Shown: in pieces, positions 8,907 to 18,247 of the stretch | Numbering within the stretch: the first letter of the stretch is position 1 | Layout: every line of letters begins with the position of its first letter | Source: Planktothrix serta PCC 8927 | Lineage (GTDB): Bacteria > Cyanobacteriota > Cyanobacteriia > Cyanobacteriales > Microcoleaceae | NCBI RefSeq assembly: GCF_900010725.2 | Contig: NZ_LR734865.1 | Span: 180,703-235,832, forward strand | Length of the DNA stretch: 55,130 nt | Reading direction: 5' to 3' | Program-made: the position numbers and the translations under genes | The notes under the pieces: generated by a model | What the model saw: only the letters and a program-made list of their open reading frames with translations | Told to the model about the DNA's origin: nothing | Databases searched by the model: none

Positions 8907-9037
8907 GTAGTAAGCCCTTTAGGGCTAAAACATTTAAAACGATTAAGAGAAAGCCCTGAAGGGCTTACTACTGTAGTAAGCCCTTTAGGGCTACAATATT
9001 TAAAACGATTAAGAAAAAGCCCTGAAGGGCTTACTAC
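8907..9037. repeat. Two tandem 65-bp hairpin repeats before pdxA
   Basis: Copies at 8907-8971 and 8973-9037 are nearly identical. Each begins GTAGTAAGCCCTTTAGGGCT and ends AGCCCTGAAGGGCTTACTAC, so the ends of a copy are complementary and each arm is itself a small palindrome. The centre (ATTTAAAACGATTAAGA) is AT-rich. The structure resembles a small non-autonomous palindromic element that has duplicated in tandem. The second copy stops 7 bases before the pdxA start codon. Confidence 0.85.
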
Positions 9038-9044
9038 GGGAATT

Positions 9045-10082
9045 ATGACTCAATCTCAAAAATTACCTCGTTTAGCCATAACATTAGGTGATCCATCAGG
9101 AATTGGGCCAGAAGTGGTGTTAAAAGCCTTAGCTGATCCGGTGTTATCTCAACATTGTGATCTGACTGTGATAGGAAGCGATCGCATTTTACAACAAACC
9201 TATCAGCAGTTACAAAGTCAAGGGTTTTATTCTGCAAAACCGGATAAATTAAAGATCATTAATTTAGATCCTGATCTAACTTTACCGAGTTTAAAAATAG
9301 GCGGCGGAAATGTCAGCAGTGGGGCGATGAGTTTTCAATATTTGGAGACAGCGATCGCTCGAACTTTAAAAGGGGAATTTGATGGTATTGTTACGGGGCC
9401 AATTGCTAAAAAATTATGGAATCTAGCGGGTTATGATTACCCCGGACAAACGGAATTATTAGCAGAAAAAGCCAAAGTTAAACGCTTTGGAATGTTATTT
9501 GTTGCTCGTTCTCCCTATACAGGATGGACATTAAGAACCCTTTTAGCTACTACTCATATTCCCCTTTCGCAAGTTTCCCAAACTTTAACGCCGGAATTAA
9601 TGAGTTTAAAATTAGGGTTATTTGTGGATTGTTTACGTCATGAATTTGGACTAGAAAATCCTAGAATTGCTGTGGCGGGATTAAATCCCCATAGTGGAGA
9701 AAATGGACAGTTAGGAACAGAAGAAAAAGACTGGTTAATTCCTTGGTTAAATCAACAACGCGATCGCTATCCTTATATTCAATTAGACGGCCCGATTCCG
9801 CCTGATACGATGTGGGTTAAACCGGGTCAAGCTTGGTTTAATTTAGGGAAAAATGCCCATGATGGTTACTTAGCATTATATCATGATCAAGGGTTAATTC
9901 CGGTTAAATTAATGGCATTTGATCGAGCCGTTAATACAACGATTGGTTTACCTTTTATTAGAACCTCTCCTGATCATGGCACAGCCTTTGATATTGCTGG
10001 AAAAGGAATTGCAGATGAGTCTAGTATGAAAGCTGCTATCGAATTAGGAATAGAGTTAGTTAACAATCGTAATTATCCTTAA
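9045..10082 (+). CDS. pdxA: 4-hydroxythreonine-4-phosphate dehydrogenase
   Basis: NAD-dependent enzyme of the DXP-dependent pyridoxal phosphate pathway; it oxidises 4-phosphohydroxy-L-threonine, and the product condenses through PdxJ. The family signature is clear: [10 protein letters not shown] near residue 16, GNVSSGAMS, and the metal/substrate residues in [10 protein letters not shown] and [16 protein letters not shown] near the C-terminus. Length 345 is usual. The start at 9045 is the first codon of the conserved N-terminus, but it sits only 7 bases after a hairpin repeat and lacks a clear ribosome site. A JAMM gene follows after about 150 bp. Confidence 0.97.
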   Translation: MTQSQKLPRLAITLGDPSGIGPEVVLKALADPVLSQHCDLTVIGSDRILQQTYQQLQSQGFYSAKPDKLKIINLDPDLTLPSLKIGGGNVSSGAMSFQYLETAIARTLKGEFDGIVTGPIAKKLWNLAGYDYPGQTELLAEKAKVKRFGMLFVARSPYTGWTLRTLLATTHIPLSQVSQTLTPELMSLKLGLFVDCLRHEFGLENPRIAVAGLNPHSGENGQLGTEEKDWLIPWLNQQRDRYPYIQLDGPIPPDTMWVKPGQAWFNLGKNAHDGYLALYHDQGLIPVKLMAFDRAVNTTIGLPFIRTSPDHGTAFDIAGKGIADESSMKAAIELGIELVNNRNYP

Positions 10083-10230
10083 TTCAGATGTCAAATTGAA
10101 ATTCTAAACCGTCTATTCTCTGGTTTCAGTTAATCGAATTAATGATAACGGCTATTTTATTATTAGTCTCGTCTTTTGTTGTCAATAAACTGATGATTAT
10201 CCTAATCTATTCTAAAATGAATATTAACCG

Positions 10231-10704
10231 ATGCCTACATTAACAATATCTTCAGAACAGATTCAAGCAATTTATACCCATGCAGAACAAACCTATCCCC
10301 AGGAATGTTGCGGCTTATTAATGGGTAAAATTAACGAAAATCATGATAAAATTGTAGAGGAGATTATTTCTACTGAAAATGCTTGGAATTCGGAAACCGC
10401 TAAAACCTTTGAGGAAGTAGAAACCCCGAATAAACCCGTCACCTCTGAACGTCGGTTTACGATTTCTCCTCAACAAATGATTCAAGCCCAAAAACAAGGA
10501 CGCGATCGCAATCTTGTTATTATAGGGATCTATCATTCCCATCCTGATCATCCAGCTATTCCCTCAGAATTTGATCGAGTTTGTGCTTGGTCAGATTATT
10601 CTTATATTATTGTTGCCGTCCAAACAGGAAAAGCAACCGACCTGCAAAACTGGAGCTTAGATGAGTATCAACAGTTTCAAGTTGAAGAATTAATAAGATA
10701 TTAA
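10231..10704 (+). CDS. JAMM/MPN metalloprotease (Mec+/M67-like)
   Basis: 157-residue single-domain zinc peptidase of the Mov34/MPN/PAD-1 fold. The full JAMM set is visible: Glu25 (YPQECCGLLMG) and HSHPDHPAIPSEFD with H102, H104, S112 and D115. Bacterial members trim ubiquitin-like sulfur carriers; actinobacterial Mec+ removes cysteine from the carrier CysO. The next gene encodes a MoeZ-type E1-like enzyme with a rhodanese domain, the partner expected for carrier activation. No small carrier gene lies between or beside them, so it would have to be elsewhere. Substrate and pathway are inferred from context only. Confidence 0.88.
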   Translation: MPTLTISSEQIQAIYTHAEQTYPQECCGLLMGKINENHDKIVEEIISTENAWNSETAKTFEEVETPNKPVTSERRFTISPQQMIQAQKQGRDRNLVIIGIYHSHPDHPAIPSEFDRVCAWSDYSYIIVAVQTGKATDLQNWSLDEYQQFQVEELIRY

Positions 10705-10791
10705 CCAATTTTCCTCCCTAGGACATACAATATATAGTTTTGATGACCAAAACCCGTAAAAGGGACGGTTATATTTTTTGTCGAAATTGCT

Positions 10792-11964
10792 ATGCTAAAT
10801 CCCAATCTGGATGAAATCCAGTTAACGAAAGACGACTACGAACGTTACTCCCGCCATCTGATTTTGCCAGAAGTAGGTCTGGAAGGTCAGAAACGCTTGA
10901 AGGCGGCGAGTGTGCTGTGCATCGGGACAGGGGGACTGGGTTCGCCGTTGCTGCTATATTTGGCGGCGGCGGGAATTGGACGCATCGGAATTGTGGATTT
11001 TGATGTCGTCGATCATTCTAATCTGCAACGCCAAATTATTCACGGGACGTCCTGGGTGGGAAAACCCAAAATTGAATCGGCGAAAAACCGGATTTTGGAG
11101 ATTAACCCCGCTTGTCAAGTTGACCTCTACAACACCCGTATCAGTTCAGAAAATGCCCTGAAACTGCTGCAACCTTATGATGTGATTGTGGATGGAACAG
11201 ACAATTTTCCGACCCGATATTTGGTTAATGACGCCTGTGTGTTGCTGAACAAACCCAACGTCTATGGGTCAATTTTCCGGTTTGAAGGTCAGGCGACGGT
11301 GTTCAACTATGAAGGGGGGCCAAACTACCGCGATTTATACCCCGAACCCCCACCACCAGGGATGGTTCCCTCTTGTGCAGAAGGCGGCGTTTTAGGAATT
11401 TTACCCGGAATGATTGGCGTGATTCAAGCCACAGAAACCGTCAAAATTATTTTAGGTAAAGGTCGAACATTAAGCGGACGATTGTTATTATATAACTCCT
11501 TAGAAATGACGTTCCGGGAGTTAAAATTACGTCCAAATCCTGAACGTCCGGTGATTGAAAAATTAATTGATTACGAACAATTCTGTGGAATTACCCAAGC
11601 CAAAGAACAGGAGGCAAAACAAAAAATGGATATTCCTGAAATGACGGTTCACGAACTCAAGGAATTACTCAATAGTGGGGCTGATGATTTTCTGTTAATT
11701 GATGTTCGTAATCCCCACGAGTACGAAATCGCAAAAATTCCGGGTTCGGTGTTAATTCCTTTACCAGATATTGAACAAGGCAAAGGTATTGAACAAGTTA
11801 AAGAACAGTTAAATGGTCATCGTTTAATTGCCCATTGTAAATCAGGAATGCGTTCGGGAAAAGCGTTAGGAATTCTCAAAGAAGCAGGCATTGAAGGCAC
11901 TAACGTTAAAGGTGGAATTCTCGCTTGGAGTCGAGAAATTGATTCCTCAGTTCCAGAGTATTAA
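10792..11964 (+). CDS. moeB: MoeZ-type sulfur-carrier adenylyltransferase with rhodanese domain
   Basis: E1-like enzyme that adenylates the C-terminus of a ubiquitin-like sulfur carrier (MoaD, ThiS or CysO type) and then transfers sulfur to it; cytoplasmic. The ThiF/MoeB domain covers about residues 10-265, with the nucleotide loop GTGGLGS (45-51), DFDVVDHSNLQRQ, and the conserved Cys195 in PSCAEGGVLG. The rhodanese domain (about 284-385) has its catalytic Cys349 in AHCKSGMRSG. The zinc CxxC pairs of E. coli MoeB are absent (YRDLYP in place of a Cys motif), as in actinobacterial MoeZ. The JAMM protease gene ends 87 bp upstream, and the pair suggests a carrier-based sulfur-transfer route. Confidence 0.92.
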   Translation: MLNPNLDEIQLTKDDYERYSRHLILPEVGLEGQKRLKAASVLCIGTGGLGSPLLLYLAAAGIGRIGIVDFDVVDHSNLQRQIIHGTSWVGKPKIESAKNRILEINPACQVDLYNTRISSENALKLLQPYDVIVDGTDNFPTRYLVNDACVLLNKPNVYGSIFRFEGQATVFNYEGGPNYRDLYPEPPPPGMVPSCAEGGVLGILPGMIGVIQATETVKIILGKGRTLSGRLLLYNSLEMTFRELKLRPNPERPVIEKLIDYEQFCGITQAKEQEAKQKMDIPEMTVHELKELLNSGADDFLLIDVRNPHEYEIAKIPGSVLIPLPDIEQGKGIEQVKEQLNGHRLIAHCKSGMRSGKALGILKEAGIEGTNVKGGILAWSREIDSSVPEY

Positions 11965-12178
11965 AGGAATTGAATTGTAAAACTATCCTAAAAGGGTGTG
12001 AGAGTGGGTTGTGTTTCTGTAAACTCAACTCACTTTTTTTTGAACTATTAAATTCAACAGGAACATCCATGAACGATAGGATTAATCCTAATTTTAATAT
12101 CATCTAAATCAGATAGTGCTTTCCCAATCCTTCACAATTAATGGCATAATCAAACAAAATAGGGTCAATATTTTTGCT

Positions 12179-14590
12179 ATGGTTGGTCAGCTTTTAGATG
12201 GACGCTATCAAGTCATAGACGTGATTGAGTCAACAGAGTTCGGGAAAACCTATCTCGCCAAAGATACTCGGCGACCGGGTGAATCGTTGTGTTTTGTTAA
12301 ACATTTGCATCTCGCCCCAGAAGATGCCAAACTCGTTAATGTAGCCCGTCGTCGCTTTCAACAAGAAGCCAAGATCCTAGAGAAACTCTCCCAACATGAT
12401 CAAATTCCGCAACTATTGGCTTATTTTGAAGAAAATCGAGAATTTTATTTAGTTGAATCTTATGTTGCGGGTCATTCATTAACAGATGAGATTATACCGG
12501 GTCGGCCATTACCGGAAAATCAAGTTATAAATTTACTAACTGATGTGTTAGGAATTCTCCGGTTTGTGCATCAACAGGGCGTGATTCATCGGGATATTAA
12601 ACCCAGTAATTTAATCCGTCGTCAAAGCGATGGAAAAATGATGTTACTGGATTTTGGGGCGGTTCAAGAAATCAATCTGAACTCCAATCAAGATTCCCCC
12701 GCCAGTCGCGTTGGAACCCTTGAATATATGCCTATTGAACAATTCCAATGTCATCCCCATTTTAATAGTGATATTTATGCGTTGGGGATGATTGCAATTC
12801 AAGCATTAACGGGTTTACCTGCATCGGAACTGCCAAAACTGCGAAGCAATAATGGTTCAGATACAGGAGAAATATTTTGGCGACATTTAGCAATTGTCAG
12901 TGTTGAATTGGGCGATATTTTAGATAAGATGGTTCGCTCTGATTATCGCCAACGCTATCAATCGACGGATGAAGTTTTAGCCGATCTTAAAACCATTCGT
13001 CTATCCGCTTCTCCTAACCTCTCTAAACTAGAAATTTATCGAGAAGAAGTTAAAAGTTGTGCCAACCATCATCGCGGTGAAATTTCGATTGTAGGTCGGC
13101 AAATTTTAGAAGAACTACGTTTTAATTTAGACCTGTTACCCGAAGAAGCAGAAGCCATTGAAGATGAAATTTTAAACCCCTATCGTAAATATCGGGAAAA
13201 AGGAGAACGGTATGAACAAGCTTTAATTGCAACCCTACAACAAGAGTATCCTTTTACGCCTGAAACCCGTGAAGAATTACAACGATTACAACAACTTTTG
13301 GGCTTGACGGATGAAGATATTGCAACGATTGAAAAGCAGGTTTTACCGCAATCAATTTTAACTCAATTCCTTCAATTCATTCAGAAGTTTAAATTCACAC
13401 TTCCTCAACCTCCCTCTCGAAATGTTCAAAATATAGAGTCTAAATCCCTTAAAAAACCTCGTCTTTCTCAACTGCTTTGGTTAGGCTTAGGATTGCTGAG
13501 TTTATTAGGAATTATTCTCGCAATATCTGAATATCAAAAATGGCAGAATTTAAAACAATTAGAAACGCAACAATTGAATACTGTTAATGGATTTTTGGCT
13601 ACCGGAAATTATGATCAATGTTTAGATGAAGCTCAAAAGATTTCCGAAAATTCTCGTCAAAATCAAGCGATTCAAAATTTGATTCAAAAATGTCGAGATC
13701 AAGTCTTTTGGAAAACCGTTACCCCTCAAGATTTTGCCCAACATTCTGATGCAGTTTGGGCTGTTACTTTCAGTCCCGATGGTCAAACTATAGCCAGTGG
13801 AAGTCAAGATACAACCCTAAAATTATGGGATCTTAAAAGTGGCACAGAAACTAAAAGTTTAGAGGGAGATTTTTCTCCGATTTATTCTGTAGATTTTAAC
13901 TCGGATGGTACAGAAATTTCTTCTGGGAGTGGGTTATGGCGTATATTAGAATGGAATCTGACCACTGGACAAGCCTATTTACCCTTAGAACATTTAGCCA
14001 CAATCTGGTCAGTTGATGTCAGTCCTGATAATCAAAAAATTGCTAGTGCGAGTGGGGATAAAACTGTCAAAATTTGGGATCGAAAAACGGGTGCAATTTT
14101 AGAGAATTTAACTGATCATCAAGATCAGGTTTATGCGGCTGTTTTTAGTCCCGATGGTCAACTTTTAGTTACAGGTTCTCAAGATCAAACAATTAAAATT
14201 TGGCAGGTAGAAACCGGAGAATTATTAAACACTCTCACCGGACATTTAGAAGCGGTGCGATCGCTAACCATTAGCCCCGATGGTAAAACTATTGTCAGTG
14301 GAAGTTTAGATGATACGGTAAAAATTTGGAACCTAGAAACCGGAGCTTTAATTCGTACCCTTACCGGACATACTAACGATGTCTTATCCGTTGCTATCAG
14401 TCCCGATAATAATATTATTGCCAGTGGAAGCCGGGATAAAACGATTAAATTGTGGAACCTGGAAACCGGAAAATTATTAAACACCTTAACCGGACATCAA
14501 GATGATATTTATTCGGTTAAATTTAGCCCCGATGGCAATCGTTTGGTCAGTGGAAGTAAAGACAAAACGATTAAATTGTGGTTACGTTAA
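12179..14590 (+). CDS. Ser/Thr protein kinase with C-terminal WD40 propeller
   Basis: Cyanobacterial Hanks-type kinase of about 803 residues. ATG 12179 opens the typical MVGQLLDGRYQVI; an upstream in-frame GTG at 12116 would add 21 residues without family resemblance. Kinase residues are present: Lys41 (CFVKHL), helix-C Glu63, HRDIKPSN from 137, and DFG at 158-160. The Gly loop is weak (ESTEFGKTY). A helical linker, one membrane segment (about 430-450) and a short helical stretch follow. From about 522 to the end there are seven WD40 repeats with SPDG and IKxWDLxTG motifs, enough for one complete propeller. The propeller probably senses or docks partners. Unlike the homologue at 5918-7804, this kinase should be active. 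Confidence 0.94.
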   Translation: MVGQLLDGRYQVIDVIESTEFGKTYLAKDTRRPGESLCFVKHLHLAPEDAKLVNVARRRFQQEAKILEKLSQHDQIPQLLAYFEENREFYLVESYVAGHSLTDEIIPGRPLPENQVINLLTDVLGILRFVHQQGVIHRDIKPSNLIRRQSDGKMMLLDFGAVQEINLNSNQDSPASRVGTLEYMPIEQFQCHPHFNSDIYALGMIAIQALTGLPASELPKLRSNNGSDTGEIFWRHLAIVSVELGDILDKMVRSDYRQRYQSTDEVLADLKTIRLSASPNLSKLEIYREEVKSCANHHRGEISIVGRQILEELRFNLDLLPEEAEAIEDEILNPYRKYREKGERYEQALIATLQQEYPFTPETREELQRLQQLLGLTDEDIATIEKQVLPQSILTQFLQFIQKFKFTLPQPPSRNVQNIESKSLKKPRLSQLLWLGLGLLSLLGIILAISEYQKWQNLKQLETQQLNTVNGFLATGNYDQCLDEAQKISENSRQNQAIQNLIQKCRDQVFWKTVTPQDFAQHSDAVWAVTFSPDGQTIASGSQDTTLKLWDLKSGTETKSLEGDFSPIYSVDFNSDGTEISSGSGLWRILEWNLTTGQAYLPLEHLATIWSVDVSPDNQKIASASGDKTVKIWDRKTGAILENLTDHQDQVYAAVFSPDGQLLVTGSQDQTIKIWQVETGELLNTLTGHLEAVRSLTISPDGKTIVSGSLDDTVKIWNLETGALIRTLTGHTNDVLSVAISPDNNIIASGSRDKTIKLWNLETGKLLNTLTGHQDDIYSVKFSPDGNRLVSGSKDKTIKLWLR

Positions 14591-14598
14591 TACAAACC

Positions 14599-14630
14599 TT
14601 GTAGAGACGTTGTATGCAACGTCTCTACAA
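14599..14630. repeat. Palindromic repeat / bidirectional terminator
   Basis: A perfect 14-bp stem (TTGTAGAGACGTTG with CAACGTCTCTACAA) closes a TATG loop. The GTAGAGACGTTG...CAACGTCTCTAC sequence is a widespread dispersed repeat in cyanobacteria. It lies between two convergent genes and could end transcription from both. Confidence 0.75.
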
Positions 14631-14636
14631 AAGATG

Positions 14637-15296
14637 CTAAATTCCTAATGCGGCCAGAGTTGCAGGGCCAGCAATACCATCGACGGAGAGTCCACAATCT
14701 GCTTGGAAGGATTTAACAGCATGGGCTGTTAGTTTTCCATAGTAGCCTGTGGAGTTCGCATTAAAATAACCCAGGTTAGCTAAACGATTTTGCAGTTTTT
14801 TGACATGGTAGCTACTGTCACCCCGCGATAGATAGCCACTACCCCCGCCACAATGACGAGTACAGCCATAACTGGCATAAGTATAGCTAGGCTTTTTCGG
14901 TTTATGATATCCACCGACTCCTAACGCTGATGCTGTTGCTGGGCCGACTACTCCATCGGGATGTAAGCCATTAGCTCGTTGAAAAGCCATGACGGCGTGT
15001 TTTGTGTAGGAGCCAAAGTAACCCGTTGCTCTGGCGTTTAAATAACCTTGGTTCTGTAACGCATATTGAACCTGTTTAACACCATAGCCACTATCGCCTC
15101 GGTAAAGGGCTGCGCTGGCGGGTTGGCTGACACTCACCACCGATAAGCCAATGGCTGCTGCGACAATCGGCATCCAGCAAGCCGTTGACATTTGACTCCA
15201 ATTTATACCTCGGAATAGTACCAAGCCCCCGTTGAGATGGGGTTGGCGAGGAGACTCATAAGCAGAAACGAGATGATTATAAGCAAGCGTATCCAT
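14637..15296 (-). CDS. Secreted protein with two peptidoglycan-binding domains
   Basis: 219 residues. The hydrophobic stretch MPIVAAAIGLSVVSV followed by ASAALYRG (about 42-63) is a signal peptide or anchor with a likely cleavage after ASA. Two PG_binding_1 domains follow (about 65-128 and 155-219), each with a RGDSxYxVKxxQ opening and a DGVVGPATASALG-type ending. A Tyr/Gly-rich, Cys-containing linker separates them. The long N-terminus beginning MDTLAYNHLVSAYESP resembles that of other cyanobacterial proteins of this type, so the first Met is kept; Met36 (15191) is an alternative. There is no catalytic domain, so it probably binds cell wall or targets partners to it. Confidence 0.85.
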   Translation of the reverse strand: MDTLAYNHLVSAYESPRQPHLNGGLVLFRGINWSQMSTACWMPIVAAAIGLSVVSVSQPASAALYRGDSGYGVKQVQYALQNQGYLNARATGYFGSYTKHAVMAFQRANGLHPDGVVGPATASALGVGGYHKPKKPSYTYASYGCTRHCGGGSGYLSRGDSSYHVKKLQNRLANLGYFNANSTGYYGKLTAHAVKSFQADCGLSVDGIAGPATLAALGI

Positions 15297-15523
15297 GAAA
15301 TCCTCGATTAATGGCTCAAAATTACAATAAGCAGCAGTGAATCTGATTAAAATTCAGCTACTGACCTTTAATTTATAACTTTGTGAGCAAAAAACGTCCA
15401 GAGTAATTTTATTTTTTCGGTAATTTTTATTAAAACTTAACAAAATAATCGCTATTGGGGAGACTCGCAAACTTTCCATCCTACTATAAATATTAAAATA
15501 TGAATTGAACTCGGATCAAAAGC

Positions 15524-16825
15524 ATGGTTAATTTTTATATCGGGATTGATTTTGGCACATCCGGCGCTCGCTCAATCACGATTAATCCTCAAGGGACAGT
15601 GGTGGCTGAAACTCAATTTCCTTTTCCCCGGTTAACAGACTCTTCGGAATGGATATCGATGTGGAAAACGGCTCTATTTGAAGTGATTCAACAAATTCCG
15701 TTACATTTTCGCCGTCAAATTGATGCGATCGCTATTAATGGAACCTCCGCTACTGTGTTACTTTGCGATCAAAATGGCATACCCGTAGATTCCCCAATTC
15801 TATACAATGATAGCCGAGGGATCACGGTCATGGAATTGTTAAAAACCATCGCGCCTTCTGAGCATCCGGTTATCAGTGCTACCTCCAGTTTAGCTAAACT
15901 CATCTGGTGGTTAACGGTTGATAATAGAGACATCAAAAAACAACCCTCTACTCCCTTTTATTTTCTCCATCAAGCCGACTGGTTAGGATTTTTACTGCAT
16001 GGAAAATTGGGGATTAGTGATTATCACAATAGTTTAAAATTAGGTTATGATGTAGAAAATTTAACCTATCCAAATTGGTTAATTAACGGTTTACAATCCC
16101 TGATCAATTTAGAAGTATTGAAACTTCCTGATGTGGTTACCCCAGGAACCCCAATTAGAAACATTACCCCGGAAATTGCCGAACAGTTACAGTTACCAAA
16201 AACCTGTATTATTTGTGCAGGAACGACCGATAGTATAGCCGCTTTTGTAGCCAGTGGGGCAAAGCTTCCAGGGGAAGCGGTGACATCTTTAGGTTCAACT
16301 TTAGTCTTAAAACTTCTCAGTCATACTCCTGTAAATAATACTAAATATGGGATTTATAGCCATCGCTTAGGTGATTTATGGTTAACAGGAGGTGCTTCTA
16401 ATACCGGAGGTGCGGTCTTACGCCAATTTTTTAGTGATAGGGAACTGGAAAATTTCAGCCGTCAAATTAACCCTAATTTTAATAGTAACTTAGATTATTA
16501 TCCTTTAATTAAAAAAGGCGATCGCTTCCCCATTAACGACCCCGAATTACTTCCCCGTCTTCAACCTCGTCCCAATAATCCCGTTGAATTTTTACAAGGT
16601 TTATTAGAAGGTATAGCCAAAATTGAAGCTCAAGGTTATCAACTTTTACAACAACTCGGAGCCCCGCCCATAACTCAAGTTTATACCGCCGGAGGAGGGG
16701 CAAAAAATCAGACTTGGACAGCTATTCGTCAGCGTTATTTAAACGTTAATATGGTTCAATCTATTCATACAGAAGCTGCTTATGGAAGTGCGTTACTTGC
16801 CCTTAATGGAGGACGATGGGTATAG
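15524..16825 (+). CDS. FGGY-family sugar kinase, D-ribulose kinase type
   Basis: ATP-dependent sugar kinase of the actin-like FGGY family (433 residues). The N-terminal phosphate loop is IGIDFGTSGARS, the catalytic-base region is near LYNDSRG, and the second nucleotide domain has CAGTTDSIAAF, SLGSTLVLKLL and YTAGGGAKNQTW. The sequence resembles throughout the cyanobacterial and plant group related to the Synechococcus kinase SePSK, reported to favour D-ribulose; that specificity is transferred by resemblance. It may recycle free ribulose into the pentose phosphate pool. It stands alone, preceded by an AT-rich 220-bp gap. Confidence 0.87.
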   Translation: MVNFYIGIDFGTSGARSITINPQGTVVAETQFPFPRLTDSSEWISMWKTALFEVIQQIPLHFRRQIDAIAINGTSATVLLCDQNGIPVDSPILYNDSRGITVMELLKTIAPSEHPVISATSSLAKLIWWLTVDNRDIKKQPSTPFYFLHQADWLGFLLHGKLGISDYHNSLKLGYDVENLTYPNWLINGLQSLINLEVLKLPDVVTPGTPIRNITPEIAEQLQLPKTCIICAGTTDSIAAFVASGAKLPGEAVTSLGSTLVLKLLSHTPVNNTKYGIYSHRLGDLWLTGGASNTGGAVLRQFFSDRELENFSRQINPNFNSNLDYYPLIKKGDRFPINDPELLPRLQPRPNNPVEFLQGLLEGIAKIEAQGYQLLQQLGAPPITQVYTAGGGAKNQTWTAIRQRYLNVNMVQSIHTEAAYGSALLALNGGRWV

Positions 16826-17104
16826 GATTGGATCTTTGTAGTAGATTTTTTAAAATATAAGTTACACTGAGATATTGTACCATTGCCAAAAAGTGAAAAA
16901 ACTGATTTTTAGTGCCAAAACCCTATTCAATTAGTTCTTTTTTGGCCCCAAATCGTTTTTTCAGAATCAGGTGCAATATTCTGAGTAAACATGGACTAGG
17001 TAATATTAGGAGGCTATTGATGAATAAGAGTTATCTTAAAAATAACCCTTGATTTTCTAGCCCAAACACCGCACAATAGTTGAGGCTGAATATCCTAAAC
17101 TATT

Positions 17105-17599
17105 GTGAAATTTTCTGAGAACTTGCGTTTTAACCCCTATCTATTACGGATCGTGACCGTTGTTGCGATCGCCTTTTCCCTAACCAGTTGTAGCAGTAAA
17201 TCCGCCGACTGTACAAAACTTATCGGAATGATTAGTGAAGGTCAAACCTTAGTGGTTAACCTCAGTCCTAAATTAGATGCGACAGCCACAAAACAACTGT
17301 CTCAAGAGTTAAATATGATTTCCCAGGAAATAGAAACTCTAACCATCAAAGATAAACCCTTACAAACCTTTCAAAAAAACTCAATTCAACAATTTAGAGA
17401 CCTATCTAACACCCTCAAACCAATTTCTGAAGCTTTAACCACTGCGGAGAAAGTCTCCGTTAGTCCAGAGGGAAAACAACAACTCTTACAAGCTCAAAAA
17501 ACAATCGAAGAAGCCGGAGGAAAAGCCAAACAAATTGCTTCTAAAAATGAAGCTCTATTCAAAGAGTTAGTGAATTATTGTCCCCAGAAAACACCGTAA
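17105..17599 (+). CDS. Putative lipoprotein, helical
   Basis: 164 residues starting at GTG 17105. A hydrophobic segment (about 13-27) ends in the lipobox LTSC with Cys29, so the mature protein is probably lipid-anchored. The rest is almost entirely helical, with Gln/Lys/Glu-rich heptad-like stretches, and two further Cys (C36 and C159) could form a disulfide. I do not recognise a family. Heptanucleotide repeats follow its stop. Confidence 0.7.
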   Translation: MKFSENLRFNPYLLRIVTVVAIAFSLTSCSSKSADCTKLIGMISEGQTLVVNLSPKLDATATKQLSQELNMISQEIETLTIKDKPLQTFQKNSIQQFRDLSNTLKPISEALTTAEKVSVSPEGKQQLLQAQKTIEEAGGKAKQIASKNEALFKELVNYCPQKTP

Positions 17600-17614
17600 G
17601 CAGAGATGTTGATG

Positions 17615-17649
17615 GTTAACAGTCAACCGTCAACCGTCAACCGTCAACA
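17615..17649. repeat. Heptanucleotide tandem repeat (GTCAACC-type)
   Basis: Five contiguous heptamers: GTTAACA, GTCAACC three times, and GTCAACA. They lie 4 bases from the stop of the minus-strand gene at 17654. Short tandem heptamers of this kind (STRR) are typical of filamentous cyanobacterial intergenic DNA. Confidence 0.85.
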
Positions 17650-17653
17650 CTCC

Positions 17654-18139
17654 TTAATGATGAATTTCTAAACTTAAAACATAACGACCCATTTGCACAT
17701 TTTCTGACCAAAGTTCGTATTCTAAACGCATATATTCCGGTAGAGGATGTCCGACTAACTCTAACTGACGAGTAAAATTCCGCAGACGGAGTTGACTAGC
17801 CATTGCTTGTAAATCCGTTTGCAGATAATATCGACTTAAGCCGTACATTCCCTGTTGCCAGAGGTGACGATAACTGTATTTTCCCTGTCCCTGCATCGTC
17901 ATCACCGCTCGATAGGGAGAAACCTCTAACCACAATAGACGGGGTTTTGGGGGGGGTATGATCCGTTCTTGGGGAAAGGGATCAGATTCCCATTCCACTA
18001 ATGCAGGTTCATGTAACAATAAATGAAACTGGTCTCGATCCTTTTGATACAGGGTTGCCGAGCCTTCAATTAAAGAGCGAACAGGTAAGTCTATCGAGAC
18101 TAACGACAAACTCACAGGTACACGATAGTGCGTTAACAT
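17654..18139 (-). CDS. Conserved hypothetical protein
   Basis: 161 residues, soluble, no signal peptide. It contains many Arg, Tyr and Leu residues and a short Pro run (ERIIPPPKPRLLWLEVSPYRAVM). It ends with RLEYELWSENVQMGRYVLSLEIHH. I recognise no domain with a known function. It is convergent with the lipoprotein gene, and its start is 108 bp from the divergent aroA. Confidence 0.6.
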   Translation of the reverse strand: MLTHYRVPVSLSLVSIDLPVRSLIEGSATLYQKDRDQFHLLLHEPALVEWESDPFPQERIIPPPKPRLLWLEVSPYRAVMTMQGQGKYSYRHLWQQGMYGLSRYYLQTDLQAMASQLRLRNFTRQLELVGHPLPEYMRLEYELWSENVQMGRYVLSLEIHH

Positions 18140-18247
18140 AAGTCATCTCAAATATCAGGATAAAATTCTCGATGTTTCTAATTGGGTTAGAGTCGAGAAA
18201 GCGGTAGGATAACTCTTAGCAATCCTTATCTTATCTCAAATCATAAA

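Noticed and set aside
8907-9037. Two repeats as a minimal CRISPR
   Set aside because: The central segment is the same in both copies, and the arms are inverted, as in a palindromic element.
12116-12178. GTG start for the WD40 kinase
   Set aside because: The added 21 residues have no family likeness; MVGQLLDGRYQ is the usual start.
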